64,000 bases of DNA from Siphonodentalium dalli (lineage: Eukaryota; Mollusca; Scaphopoda; Gadilida; Siphonodentaliidae), in NCBI GenBank assembly GCA_032622095.1, contig CP136065.1, positions 217,600,151 through 217,664,150 of the forward strand. Direction: 5' to 3'. Below are positions 11,669 through 21,150 of this stretch, one piece after another. The position numbers and the translations under genes were made by a program. The first letter of the stretch is position 1, and each line of letters begins with the position of its first letter. The notes beneath the pieces were generated by a model that made no database searches, was not told where the DNA came from, and worked only from the letters and a program-made list of their open reading frames with translations.

Positions 11669-11926
11669 AAGTTTACCGCCTTGTTCTGATTGAACGCTGG
11701 TATCTTATTCGACTAACTGGTGTTTTATCTGTAATTCTACTGTAGCAGTACAACGTTTAACGCAAATCAACGATCAATATTAATATTACATATCCCCAAC
11801 GAACCATCTTTTTGGATTTTATTTTTTTGACATCTAAATATTGATCTATTTTTATCACTCAATTACAGCTAAATTTAATATCGACCACAGTTCCGTTCAC
11901 GTTATATTGCTAATTCATTTGTATAC
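11669..11926. repeat. LINE-1 3' flank, duplicated at 29.2-29.3 kb
   Basis: The stretch 'cttgttctgattgaacgctggtatc' (about 11681-11705) and the sequence to about 11760 recur near 29265-29345, also next to a LINE 3' end. This shows that the flank, not only the LINE, has been duplicated. No gene is seen. Confidence 0.7.
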
Positions 11927-12288
11927 ATGTGTCCTCTTTGTTAGGATCAACTTGTATAGATTGTTAATAATGTAACAATCTAACATGGAGACTATAGCAA
12001 TGAACACAGTCGTTTTCACAATCATATAACACAGCGAAATAAGGGCCGTAACTCTATATACACAATCATATAACACAGCGAAATAAGAGCCGTAACTCTA
12101 TATACACATGCGGTAACAGTTGTCACAATTGTCTGAGCTCAATGTTCTACTTTTTGTATATATTTTCTACTTGTATCTAATATCTTTTTGATAAGAGAAT
12201 AAATGTATTTCAGTATAGTGATTGATATCATCAGCAACGACTTTACTGTTCCCTTACAAGCACAACCCGCTTATATGCATATCATTCA
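11927..12288 (+). pseudogene. Remnant of the 240-aa gene family: intron fragment without its coding exon
   Basis: The sequence matches the downstream half of the leader intron of the three intact genes (compare 14931-15190). Shared strings include 'acagcgaaataag', 'ccgtaactctatatacacatgcggt' and 'gcaacgactttactgttccc'. It stops at 'catatcattcaacta', about 20 bp before the acceptor would occur, and is followed by unrelated repeat sequence. A roughly 50-bp piece ('cacaatcatataacacagcg' onwards) is tandemly duplicated inside it (12017-12110). It has no coding exon and no splice acceptor. Confidence 0.8.
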
Positions 12289-12814
12289 ACTACATAACAA
12301 TGGTTTCGACACGAAATCTCATTCATTGGAGAGTTATTAATAATTAAAATAAGTCTATCACTTCCATGTTCTTGTTGATGATAGTTAAACTACAAACTGT
12401 TATGTTATTTCGCACTAACATTGATTCCCTTAAACTTGATAACATTGAGCATAACATGAGTAAGAACGCTCTTTATTTCTACCATATCAGGAAAATACTA
12501 AAATGAGCTTCAGTCTTATTTTCAATGCGATAAATTCTACGAACGCGAGACATATATAGGGAGTGCGAGTGTAAGTATAGTTCTTAAATTTATCAACATA
12601 TTTTCATCAGACAAACCGGAACTTGACACGAACAATACTATAGCAGGTTTGCTCTGTGTCGCGAATGTTCATAGTCTCTTAAATGTTGTCACTGTTGTAT
12701 AATGAAGCACAAATACTCTTCAAATCGCTTAAAGATTCCCCGTCCTATTTGACACCATAAAACCACAATCTGTTCGTGTTCTAACCAAGAAATTAATTTA
12801 ATTAGATCGTCGTC
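12289..12814 (+). repeat. Repeat D, start of duplicated gene unit 1
   Basis: This block ('gagcataacatgagtaagaacgctc' ... 'gaacgcgagacatat' ... 'ttaaagattccccgtcctat') precedes the family-2 MITE in every gene unit: here, at 29.4-29.9 plus 35.9-36.05 kb, at 52.5-53.6 kb and at 61.1-62.3 kb. It contains CGCTCTTTA at 12467 followed by ACCATATCAGG. It has no coding capacity and serves as the landmark for the tandem duplication. Confidence 0.8.
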
Positions 12815-12818
12815 TTAA

Positions 12819-13573
12819 ACGGACATGGCTCATTCGAACCTCCAAATTTTTTTCCACGTAGTTTGGAGCGACGGACACGATATGTCGATAAATAAACGAA
12901 CTATTGATATACCGGCTTCATATATCTGAAAAACACTCGCCAAAGTCACCGCCATTTTTCAGCCGTTTTCATCTTTTCGCCAGAAGTAAGAAAAACGCTC
13001 TTTATTGCTACCATATCAGGAATAGACTACCACGGAATGCTTTTTTTCTGTTCCATGTCGTGCAAATGGCGGATTTTTGTTTTGGACCCAAACACTGTAT
13101 TCACAGTTCGTGTTCTAGCCAAGAAATTAATTTAATTAGATCGTCGTCTTAAAGTCACATGACGGTTTGCGCTCCAAAAATGCACTTAATAATATTCCCT
13201 TTTGAAATATCCCGCTATCGAAATAGGTCGAAAATACTTGAACTACAGTTCTATGAGCATTATATGCCATATAAAGACGCGCTGCAGTAATACAAAATAC
13301 AACTTGGAACGCGATGTTTGGGTCTCAAACAAAAAGCAGCCATGGCGCGGCATGGAACAGAAAATAGCGTTCCCTGATATTGTAGAAATAAAGAGCGTTT
13401 CGTTCACTTCGGTGCGAAAAATTTAAAACAGCTGGGAAATCGCTGTGACTATGGAAAGTACATTTCAGAGCATATGCAGCAGGTATATCATTATTTCGTG
13501 TGTGTGTCAACCTATCATATACCTCCTTCCAAATTAATAGACAATGATTGAAATCTCGAATGAGCCATGTCCG
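12819..13573. mobile_element. TTAA-target MITE, family 2 (unit 1)
   Basis: The left end ACGGACATGGCTCATTCGA follows TTAA at 12815-12818. The right end AATGAGCCATGTCCG runs into TTAA at 13574-13577 with one base lost. Inside, CGCTCTTTA plus ACCATATCAGG at 12996-13020 is mirrored by CCTGATATTG...TAAAGAGCG at 13373-13397, giving an inverted pair. A second internal TTAA junction at about 13150 (cTTAAAGTCACATGACGG) suggests a composite or nested structure. No transposase is encoded. Confidence 0.8.
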
Positions 13574-13955
13574 TTAACATTTTCACTGAACAAATCTCTC
13601 ATTCAGTAAGGTGCAGGTATGCCGGCATATTAAGCATGTGACCGCTTCAAGTTCATGATTACGATGAAGTCACAATTCCTATTACTAAACTCCCTACACT
13701 CCTATGTGGAATAATAAGTAAACATTTCACTAAACACATCACGTAATAAGACAAGAAATCAAAACATTTAGAAATTGCAAATAATAATTTAGCGAAGCCT
13801 AAAACAAAATAGTGGAAAAATTACGTGTATAATACCTACCAGAACTGAATGTAATACGAGAAAGTTAGTCATAAAAAAGTTTCGCTAGTTCATAACTTAG
13901 TTGAATTACTCTGAATATTTTTTTTTAAAGCAGTTTTCCGCAAAGGCGAAAATAC
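13574..13955 (+). other. Upstream flank of gene copy 1
   Basis: Conserved with 36440-36830, 54160-54490 and, in part, 63569-63712 ('gtatgcggacat', 'tgaagtcacaattcctatta', 'cactcctatgtgg'). It is part of the duplicated unit and lies 0.3-0.7 kb upstream of the leader exon. No ORF is seen. It may hold distal regulatory sequence, but nothing in it is recognisable as a known motif. Confidence 0.6.
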
Positions 13956-13966
13956 AATGTCGTGTA

Positions 13967-14082
13967 ATAATACAAAAGCATTTTGCTTGTTGTCCAATCC
14001 TTTTCCTAAATCTCTAGGTATCTACATGTGTATTGTGTTTGTGTGATATGTTTGATTTTTTTAAATAAATATTGTTTACACC
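13967..14082 (+). mobile_element. 116-bp 5'-truncated LINE-1 3' tail in the gene copy 1 upstream region
   Basis: It contains SL2 (AAGCA-TTT-TGCTT, 13976-13987) with 'gttgtccaatcc' and the terminus AATAAATATTGTTTACACC. It is flanked by AATGTCGTGTA (13956-13966) and AATGTCCTGTA (14083-14093), an 11-bp target duplication with one difference. Copies 2 and 3 have the uninterrupted site. The insertion lies just upstream of the leader region. Confidence 0.85.
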
Positions 14083-14573
14083 AATGTCCTGTATTCTCCA
14101 TCGGGCGCGCATCTTCACCACAGTGTTGTCAGCATGAAAAATAATCTGGACAATGAAGTCGTTGAATTAGTCGCAACATCCATAGAAAGGATGGACTAAC
14201 AGTGTGTAATTAAGTGTTGTGTATATCATAGAGACCGGCGTGCACCCAGCGCGAGTGTGTTGACAACAATGTCCAGCATGTTTAGAGAATCCGTGTTAAT
14301 TGCAGCACCCTAACAGCAGACCGCGTCCCTGTATAACCGTGAGAGACACAAAGCAAGCTATGTGTTGTTGTTTCAGAATCAATCAGTGTGTTTGCACAAT
14401 CATTAGTCGGTCTCGCCATAGGACCCGACAAAGTTTGGTTGTTTGTGTTGTGCACCGGCATTCCTACTTAAGCGGCCCCGTAGCTACCAAGTGCCATAAT
14501 TCACTTGTATACGCTGTTGTTAACATCTACCAAACGTCTCGATCAAATTATTATCTGCAACAAAAAATTGAAG
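14083..14573 (+). promoter_or_regulatory. Promoter and non-coding leader exon of gene copy 1 (exon ends at 14573)
   Basis: This block is strongly conserved between the three copies up to the splice donor AAG|GTATGT at 14573/14574. The transcription start is unknown. A weak TATA-like 'tacttaag' (about 14463-14470) lies some 30 bp before 'ttcacttgt' (about 14499-14507), a possible initiator, but this is low-confidence. Open frames across the leader (for example 14300-14581) are not conserved: copy 3 shifts frame. The exon is therefore treated as 5' UTR. Confidence 0.6.
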
Positions 14574-15214
14574 GTATGTAGAAATTTCCCAATTATCAGT
14601 ATTTTGAATGTTGGCGGCTATCTTGTGTTAACATAGTATTATGTTCATTTGCGTCGATATATGAAATACTCTGGTTGGTCCAACTGAAGCTCCGGATGCA
14701 CGCCAGGGGACATTATATATTAATGTAAAGTATATCGGAAGCGCCCTCCATGGACATTTCTCTTTCAACGCATAGGTTAAGTAATGGTTGGAACACGAAT
14801 AAAACAAATTTAGATTTATTGTTGTTATTTTGGATAATTTATCAAAATTATAATAAACTTTGTTTGGCACATGCCAATGTCCAATATGTTCCATATGATG
14901 AAATAAACTAAGGTTCTTATGTGCCCTCTTTGTTATGAATATCGACTTGTATAGATTTTTAATAATCAATAATTTAATTAATATAACATAGAGACTTTAG
15001 TAATCGCAGTCGTTTTCACAATCATATAACACAGCGAAATAAGAGCCGTAACTCTATATACACATGCGGTTAATAGCAATCGTTGTCACAATTGTGTCAG
15101 CTCAATGCGCGTAGTGATTGATATCATCAGCAACGACTTTACTGTTCCCTTACAAGCACAACCCGCCTATATGCATATCATTCAACTAATAATTATTATC
15201 TTGTTTATTTCCAG
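14574..15214 (+). other. Leader intron of gene copy 1 (641 nt)
   Basis: Donor GTATGT at 14574. Acceptor 'ttgtttatttccag' ends at 15214, directly before the ATG. Both sites are conserved in copies 2 and 3, while the intron body has small indels between copies. Joining exon 1 to exon 2 puts A at -3 and G at +4 around the ATG, a good Kozak context. Confidence 0.85.
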
Positions 15215-15937
15215 ATGGCTGACGATTCTCTTTACCCATCAACTCTTCCGTCTACGCCAAGCAAAGAAGGCTTCAACCACCTCATGTTGCGCTTGCTTTC
15301 TTCTCCTGGTATTAAATCTACCGTCTCACAGCCCAAAACAGCCCGATCGAGGTGCATGCTGTCCGAGCTCAAACGAGAACCATGTGCTTCGTCAACGATG
15401 GCAGCTAGTGAAATGTGTCTGTCTGACATTTCTCTGTTCTGCGAGATGAATGATCATACGGATGACTTCCCTATCAACATGCAACGGAACGGCCTTCTAC
15501 ATTCCACCCCACTGCGCATGTCCATGTGTACGTCATTCGATAACAACAATCAGCAATACATCAAGTCAGCTTGTAAACACAGATGTGGTTCAATAACTCC
15601 CATGGACTTGTCCTACACACTCGCCAAGTATGAAGACAACAGTTACAGAGCAGAGTGCCACGATGTGTCGTCCGATGACAGTAGTCCCCTAAAACGTGAA
15701 GTCATCGGCGGAGAGAATGTGCCTGTTGTGTTGTTGCGAACAATAAACAGCATGTCACGTGATCAGTGCCGTGACGACGATGAGCAGTCCACGATTTGCA
15801 GTTCCTCCTCCAATGTATCAGCTCGAGAACGAATCCATGCGTTCCGTGATATCGTCATCCGACACAAGATGATTCGAAAGGAAAGCAAGATGGTACACCG
15901 CGTTCTCAGGACGTTCAGGAAGATATTCCGCCATTGA
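15215..15937 (+). CDS. Uncharacterised 240-aa protein, family copy 1
   Basis: I do not recognise the protein. It has no signal peptide and no clear membrane segment. The first 200 residues are rich in Ser, Thr, Met and Cys and contain proline-directed sites with a basic residue: TPSK (14-17), TPLR (98-101) and SPLK (157-160). An acidic/serine stretch runs at about 149-157 and 187-200. The C-terminal 37 residues (RERIHAF to the end) are very basic (about 17 Arg, Lys or His) with helical spacing of Ile, Val and Phe, as in a nuclear-localisation, nucleic-acid-binding or membrane-contact helix. The start is the first ATG after the acceptor and is identical in all copies. The coding sequence is a single exon. 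Phosphorylated nuclear regulator is one guess; nothing proves it. Confidence 0.85.
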   Translation: MADDSLYPSTLPSTPSKEGFNHLMLRLLSSPGIKSTVSQPKTARSRCMLSELKREPCASSTMAASEMCLSDISLFCEMNDHTDDFPINMQRNGLLHSTPLRMSMCTSFDNNNQQYIKSACKHRCGSITPMDLSYTLAKYEDNSYRAECHDVSSDDSSPLKREVIGGENVPVVLLRTINSMSRDQCRDDDEQSTICSSSSNVSARERIHAFRDIVIRHKMIRKESKMVHRVLRTFRKIFRH

Positions 15938-16275
15938 TTTTCAAATTTAAACAGCTAAAATGAGTGCTTTCTACAATAGATGCTGTTCGTGACGTTGACT
16001 TGTTAATGTGTAATTTATTATTTAAATAATTGTTGAATTGTTATTTTATTTGTTGATTTTTTGAAGAATAATAATTTATACAATATCAAGAAACGTCAGT
16101 TTTTAATGAAACGCAACACGTCCGATTTTGGGTGATAACAGTTTTTAATGGGTCATTTTATAATGTCTAGAGCTTTCTAGATAATCATTGACGAGTAATT
16201 CCCTTAATGAATATTCAGATAATAAGTTCAACAAACGAGTTTTGATCTAATAATCTGAACAATTCCCGTCAAAGA
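15938..16275 (+). other. 3' UTR and downstream flank of gene copy 1
   Basis: AT-rich sequence conserved with copies 2 and 3 (for example 'tttcaaat' just after the stop, then 'gtgctttctacaatagatgctg'). I find no canonical AATAAA soon after the stop. An AATAATAAT run at about 16066 is the best polyadenylation candidate, and the site remains unsure. Conservation ends where a retroposon is inserted at 16288. Confidence 0.55.
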
Positions 16276-16287
16276 ATATGAATCGTT

Positions 16288-17371
16288 TTGTTTATTGGGA
16301 GTTTTGGGACTGGGTCCAGGGAGGATTTGAGAGGGACGGAACCCCTCTCCTACAACCCACTTAGGAATTATTTGATGGGTTATGAAATGGTATGAACATT
16401 TTACATAACAGTGGTGAAGGTGAGAAAAAATTATCTAGACTTATGATTTTTTTTTTTGATTTTTTTTCTTTAGCTGCTGCTGTGTTTCTTCTGTTTGTTG
16501 TTGTTGTTGTTGTTGTTGCTGCTCTTGTTGTTGCTGGAATCTCAGGTTGTCAGCCTTGACTTCTGCCATTAATCTGTGTTCTTCTGCCTGAGTTTCCAGC
16601 GCACTCTTGATGACCTGATTGAACTCTTCGGTGCATGGTATGGGTGGAGCTGGTGCTGTTGTTGTTGTTGCTGGTGGTGGAGATGGAGGACACCGGGCTG
16701 TGATGGTATTCCGGTGTCTGAGGTGGCAACGTGTCCATCTCCACCCCGAAAACAGCGGCAGGAACATCGGTGGGGGGTGTCCGCGTCCCTGTCTCCGCTG
16801 ACCTCGGCGACGATAATAGCAGGAACCCCCGGCAGATCAACGGCGTCCCTGCTACTGGTGGTGATATCGTCGAGGGAGGCCAAGTGGGGGAAGCTGGGCG
16901 TCTCTCAGCTAACCCCTGTCTCCACATGGCCTTCCTGTCGGCGTCCGCGCGATGGTGTCTTCTTCTTCCTTCCTTTCTTCCTGGCCTGGTCCCAGATGTC
17001 CAAGTCCCCGTACCGGATGGTATGTCGCTGGTGGAATCCAGCTTCCGAGGTACCGACAGCAGAGGGTACTGCTGGAGCAATCCGGGACTCCAAGGGTAGA
17101 CGCACAATGCCCCCTTTAGCCTGGGTTAGAGTCCAGCTAAAGGTGTCCACAATGCGCAGTCTATCCAAGGCCGCGACAACGGCAGAAGGGATTAACAACA
17201 TAATCCTCTGCCAAGTCCAAAAACTTTCACTCCGAATCACTCGGGCGGCTAAGATCTTTTCAGATTGACCACACAACTCACAAGCGATCCGGACATAGCT
17301 AGCCGGAACAGAGACAAGCCACAGAGCTAAAAGCTTTGCGACTTGTTCGCTCAACAGCTAACCAAGGAATG
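16288..17371 (-). mobile_element. Retroposon R (unit 1), 1084 bp, with 12-bp target duplication
   Basis: ATATGAATCGTT occurs at 16276-16287 and 17372-17383. Copies 2 and 3 of the segment show the uninterrupted 'aatatgaatcgtt'. On the minus strand the element starts CATTCCTTGGTTAGCTG, contains an ORF1-like frame with CAA repeats, and ends near 'cccaataaac', close to a polyadenylation signal. The same 5' terminus occurs at 60674, 52093 and 45553. The duplication length and 3' signal fit LINE-mobilised retroposition. No reverse transcriptase is present. Confidence 0.85.
16441..17354 (-). pseudogene. Retroposon R ORF1-like coding region, frameshifted (unit 1)
   Basis: From 17204 the frame begins MLLIPSAVVAALDRLRIVDTF and includes the conserved RYGDLDIWD box, followed by a basic run (KKGRKKKTPSRGRR). 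It ends early at 16905. Two other frames then carry the remainder, including the Gln run encoded by (CAA)n at about 16497-16536. At least two frameshifts are implied by comparison with the 234-codon frame at 44699-45403. The basic region suggests a nucleic-acid-binding ORF1 or gag-like product. I cannot name the family. Confidence 0.6.
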
Positions 17372-17383
17372 ATATGAATCGTT

Positions 17384-18045
17384 CTGCACTGTCGTCTGCT
17401 TATATTTCCCGATAATCCCTCCAAGTGAATAGACCATTCCTATATATATTTAATAACTGGGTGGGAGAATCCATTCAGAATAGAAAGGGTTAAATGTTAT
17501 GAATAGCGTTTCCCGGTGCTGTTAATTGAAGAGTTACATCCATTGTATTACTAATTACTAAACACCGTCCGGACCAGCCCAGAACGTCTATGCAGAATAT
17601 AGGGGTGATTTTAGTGGCAATATTTGTGCCGGGGTATCATGGAAACCCCACCGCGCACGGACAGGGGTCGCAGCCACACAGAAGTGTCGCTATTAATCCC
17701 CAAAATGTCGGCATAGGAGAATATGTTCGCCGCGAATGAAGCTAACAGCCCGGACCACCCCTGTTGTGTCTATGGGTGATTTTAGTGACCATAACCGTGC
17801 GGGGTGTCATATAAAGCCATCGATACACGCACGGTGGTCACGACCGAACAGAAGTGGCGATATTAACCCATAATTTGCCAGATTCAGCCAGAATTACAAT
17901 ATTGTGCCCGCAATAACAAGACTCGCGGCCCGAATCCCCGTATCGCACCTCGTACCGCTAATAATTCCATACATATATGTAGCGGAACTACCGTCGAATC
18001 TATTCACGAAGAAACGAGGGCGAATCGCCCACCAAAACCTGGCAT
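17384..18045. other. Gene copy 1 downstream flank with diverged direct duplication and minisatellite seed
   Basis: The segments at about 17565-17715 and 17750-17880 are diverged direct repeats ('ccggacca', 'ggtgattttagtg', 'acagaagtg', 'attaa'). The first matches copies 2 and 3. At about 17723 the string GAATATGTTCGCCGCGAATG matches one unit of the 35-bp minisatellite that is expanded in unit 2. No gene is seen. Confidence 0.65.
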
Positions 18046-18049
18046 TTAA

Positions 18050-18566
18050 AGGCACGGGCGGCGTTCGTTGGAGAAATATTCATATTTGTTCAAATCGCCA
18101 TCAACAGAAGGAATATTAAAATATATATATAGTTTTATTCATATGCCAAACATAATCAGCTCGTAAATAGTATATTTTTACCAAGACATGTGATGATTTA
18201 CGTAAATAAGAACCTGTTCGTGTTACAGAAGTTTTGCTTCTGTTTACATAACACAGCGCAATTCTATTGGTTAATCACACACACATGATATAAACGCTCT
18301 TTATTATTTCCATATCAGGAAAACAGTAATAAATAACGCTCTTTGTGTTTACCATAACCGGATCTAAACAAAAGCCAGGTTCTGTAACGTTTTTTGCTTT
18401 TGTTTACATAACAAAGGAAAACATTTGACAATAACATACTGTTTATGCCATATTTCTGATCGGTATAAGAACAAAGTATGTCTATATATTACTATTCTTT
18501 CTGTGGCGGTTTTTGACGGAGGTGAATATTTTAACAGCATACTCACCGCCAACTCCGCCCGTATCT
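18050..18566 (+). mobile_element. TTAA-target MITE, family 1 (unit 1)
   Basis: It begins AGGCACGGGCGGCGTTCG after TTAA (18046-18049) and ends GCCCGTATCT before a decayed TTTA. The centre carries CGCTCTTTA (18295), CCATATCAGG and a second, variant CGCTCTTTG box. Its right flank ('cccaaaatgcc') is shared with the unit 2 and 3 copies. The left flank is different, which shows a rearrangement at this edge. Confidence 0.85.
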
Positions 18567-18786
18567 TTTACCCCAAAATGCCACCGTCGAAGAACTTCGG
18601 GCGACCACGTGACCGTTAAATGTGCCGAGCTTATTTGTACATGTAATAAGCCTTCCAGTGACGAATAACCATCAACATACACATACCTGAGTTAAATGAC
18701 CGTCAACGCGCAATCATAAAACACATCGCAATTTACCTGAGCATACTTCTTATTGAACATCATTAACTACCTCTGCGGATTATTGC
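18567..18786. other. Spacer between MITE family 1 and LINE-B, shared by all units
   Basis: Conserved at 43031-43253 and 58192-58860 ('gaagaacttcgggcgaccac', 'cctgagttaaatgaccgtc'). The 'gagttaaatgac' at about 18692 is the empty site for the family-3 MITE found in unit 3. No ORF is present. Confidence 0.7.
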
Positions 18787-20545
18787 GGTAGTGTAAACAT
18801 ATTTTTTATTTCCAAATCCAACCAGATAACATAATATACAGATGATACAAATATGCAAAAATAGAAGAGATAATGTATGGAAATGAGGACCAGACAACAA
18901 GCCCGAGCGCTTATATGAAGTCTTCTCCTCTTTGGCGACATGCCCCTTCCCCATTAAGTGAGGAATGGGTATCGATCAGACGGGAAAGGATTGAAATAAT
19001 GTGTATTTTTTTTTTTAGAAATGGAGATATATTACTAAGTTTGAGTTAGGGGTGGAAACAGGGATGAGATAGTGTTAGGGGTAGCAAGAGGCAGGGAGAG
19101 AGGGAGGGGGTGAGAAATTAGAAGACAGGAGGGGACATATGAGTCGTGAAATGATGACAGTGGTGGTGAGTTTATAATAATTGAGTTGTTGCGTGAAAAA
19201 ATGATGCTCGTCTTATAGTAATATGCATGTGTCAGGCTCCATGGGATGGGGTCAATCGCAATGGCCAATTCCTATTTCAATGGTGTTCACTATGAATATT
19301 GCAGCATCCTTCATGTGGAATCATTTCACGTATATACATGATAGTAACAAGTAAGTAACATACAAAATAATCGTTTACGTAAGACATTTAGTACTACATA
19401 TATTATTGGGAATAGCATGCCGCCGCATAACGCGACCGGAATCCAAAGCAATTTGTTATCCGTACAAATCATGGAAATCTTTTTGTTCTCATAATATATG
19501 TCTGTACTGCATTAATATTTGTTTGTTTTCGCGAAGATTAAGCTCCCTTGACCCCCGCATTATAGTATTTTCAGATAGGGCAACATTGGGTAGGGGGTCA
19601 TATAGTTCTATTGTGGGTTCTTGATCAAATGTACATTCAAAGAGATAGTGGTAAGTTGTCTCAAGTTCCCCACATAAACAGAAGGGGAAATTTTTATGTG
19701 ATTATCTGTCAGGTCACAACGCAGGTGGCTGCAGTTCAGTTTTAACCGGGTATGAAGGATATGAGATTTACGGTATTTACTATATGATAAAAATAGGCAG
19801 ATGGACGTATATTGTCACTGTTCAGTTCCTTTCTGAAGTATTCGATTGTACTGCTGCCATCTGTGGTCTCCGGCAGTTTGTTGCATTCGGTAATTGCAGC
19901 TGGTAAGAAAGAATCCATATAATAGTTAATATTCGAGGGTATATATAGTCTTATATGTTCAAATCTGAAGTTATATCTGGAATTGTTTGCCTGGATTGGT
20001 CGTACATAATTTCTTAATATTGATGGGACATTTCCACGTACCATTTAAAAACAAATGGCATAGCTTGTGTTTTCTACGACGCGAGGAGAGGAGTTCCCAT
20101 TAATCGTACTGATGGTTGTACCTGTTACTATTCGGGCCATTTCGTACTGAACCTTTTCAATGTCATCACTAAGATAATCAGGGCAGTTATCCAACACAGG
20201 GGAGGCATATTCCAGTATTGGTCGGATAAATGTGTAATGTATTTTTTCAAGCGTTACTCTGCATAGCCTGTATCTATGTTTACGTACTAAATTTACTCGA
20301 CTCCATGCTTTATCAAGCATAGATCTGATGTGGATACCACATGAGCCAATGTTGTCGAAAGTAAGTCCCAGATGTTTATGGCTGTCAACCTCGACAATTG
20401 TCGCCGCTCCCATGGTCAGACGTGGATGATATACAGGTGTTTCTTTCCTGGAGATTAAGAGAGCTTCCGTTTTCATGGGATTGAATTTTACAGGCCATTC
20501 TGATGCCCAACGCGTGAGAGTTTCGATGATTGCGGTGTTGACAAT
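18787..20545 (-). mobile_element. LINE-B, 5'-truncated fragment (unit 1)
   Basis: The + strand starts with the inverted LINE terminus 'gtgtaaacatattttttattt'. The 3' UTR carries SL2 (18899-18912) and an SL1-type inverted repeat near 18930-18960. Coding remnants on the minus strand at about 19540-20545 include HKHLGLTFDNIGS, EYASPVLDNCPDYL and EMARIVTGTT, homologous to but distinct from LINE-1 and LINE-3. The coding part has frameshifts. The insertion site of retroposon R used in units 2 and 3 is uninterrupted here (near 20107-20119). Confidence 0.88.
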
Positions 20546-21150
20546 TATGAGTTGTGCATAATGATGATGTTCGATGTAACCTCATCTAGTCCTCAATACT
20601 GTGTTAGATGGTCATGTAAAACACATTTATCGATCAACCATTTATCTAAAGACAGCTTGTCAGCAAAAATACAGTTCAATTAAGTCGACAATACTTTTCA
20701 TCTTTATCTATATAAATGGACTGTTGAGAATATATAAGTAATTGCTTTTTATGGTGACTGTGTCGTACGTTGGATTTAAAACCGGCTAATGTAGAGTCCT
20801 GAACTTTAAATCAGTACATGCATGCGAGTGTGCATGTCCAGGGTCCGCGCTGGGCCGAAATTTTCTTTTGCCAAATAATTTGCCAAATGCTATCCCTGAT
20901 AGTACAATTTTTTACAACAATTAGTCATTATGTTTCGGCGCTCGGGGTTTGAACGACTTTTGATATCGATAGGAAAGCAGTTAGTTAATATTTATACTCG
21001 CATCTCTATTGTGGTTTATCATACAACAATAAACCACATCGCTTTTGTCTTATACATATTTTAATTACAACATGCCTAACAATATTCAATTATATACTGT
21101 CTTAAAAAGCCATGAATTAATTAATATATCATATAGCCACTGCCCGTATA
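20546..21150. other. Unassigned spacer
   Basis: No recognisable gene, terminal repeat or LINE homology, and no other copy in this window that I can find. It separates LINE-B of unit 1 from the 5' region of LINE-2. Confidence 0.4.

Noticed and set aside
14300-14581. 93-aa protein in the leader exon of gene copy 1
   Set aside because: The frame is not conserved in copy 3 and runs across the splice donor, so it is better explained as 5' UTR.
15105-15449. 114-aa frame overlapping intron and coding exon of the gene copies
   Set aside because: It crosses the conserved splice acceptor and overlaps the 240-codon frame. The latter is the one with constrained substitutions and good start context.
16576-17268. 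230-aa plus-strand ORF with poly-Cys/Trp
   Set aside because: Antisense of the retroposon R ORF1-like region and its CAA repeat.
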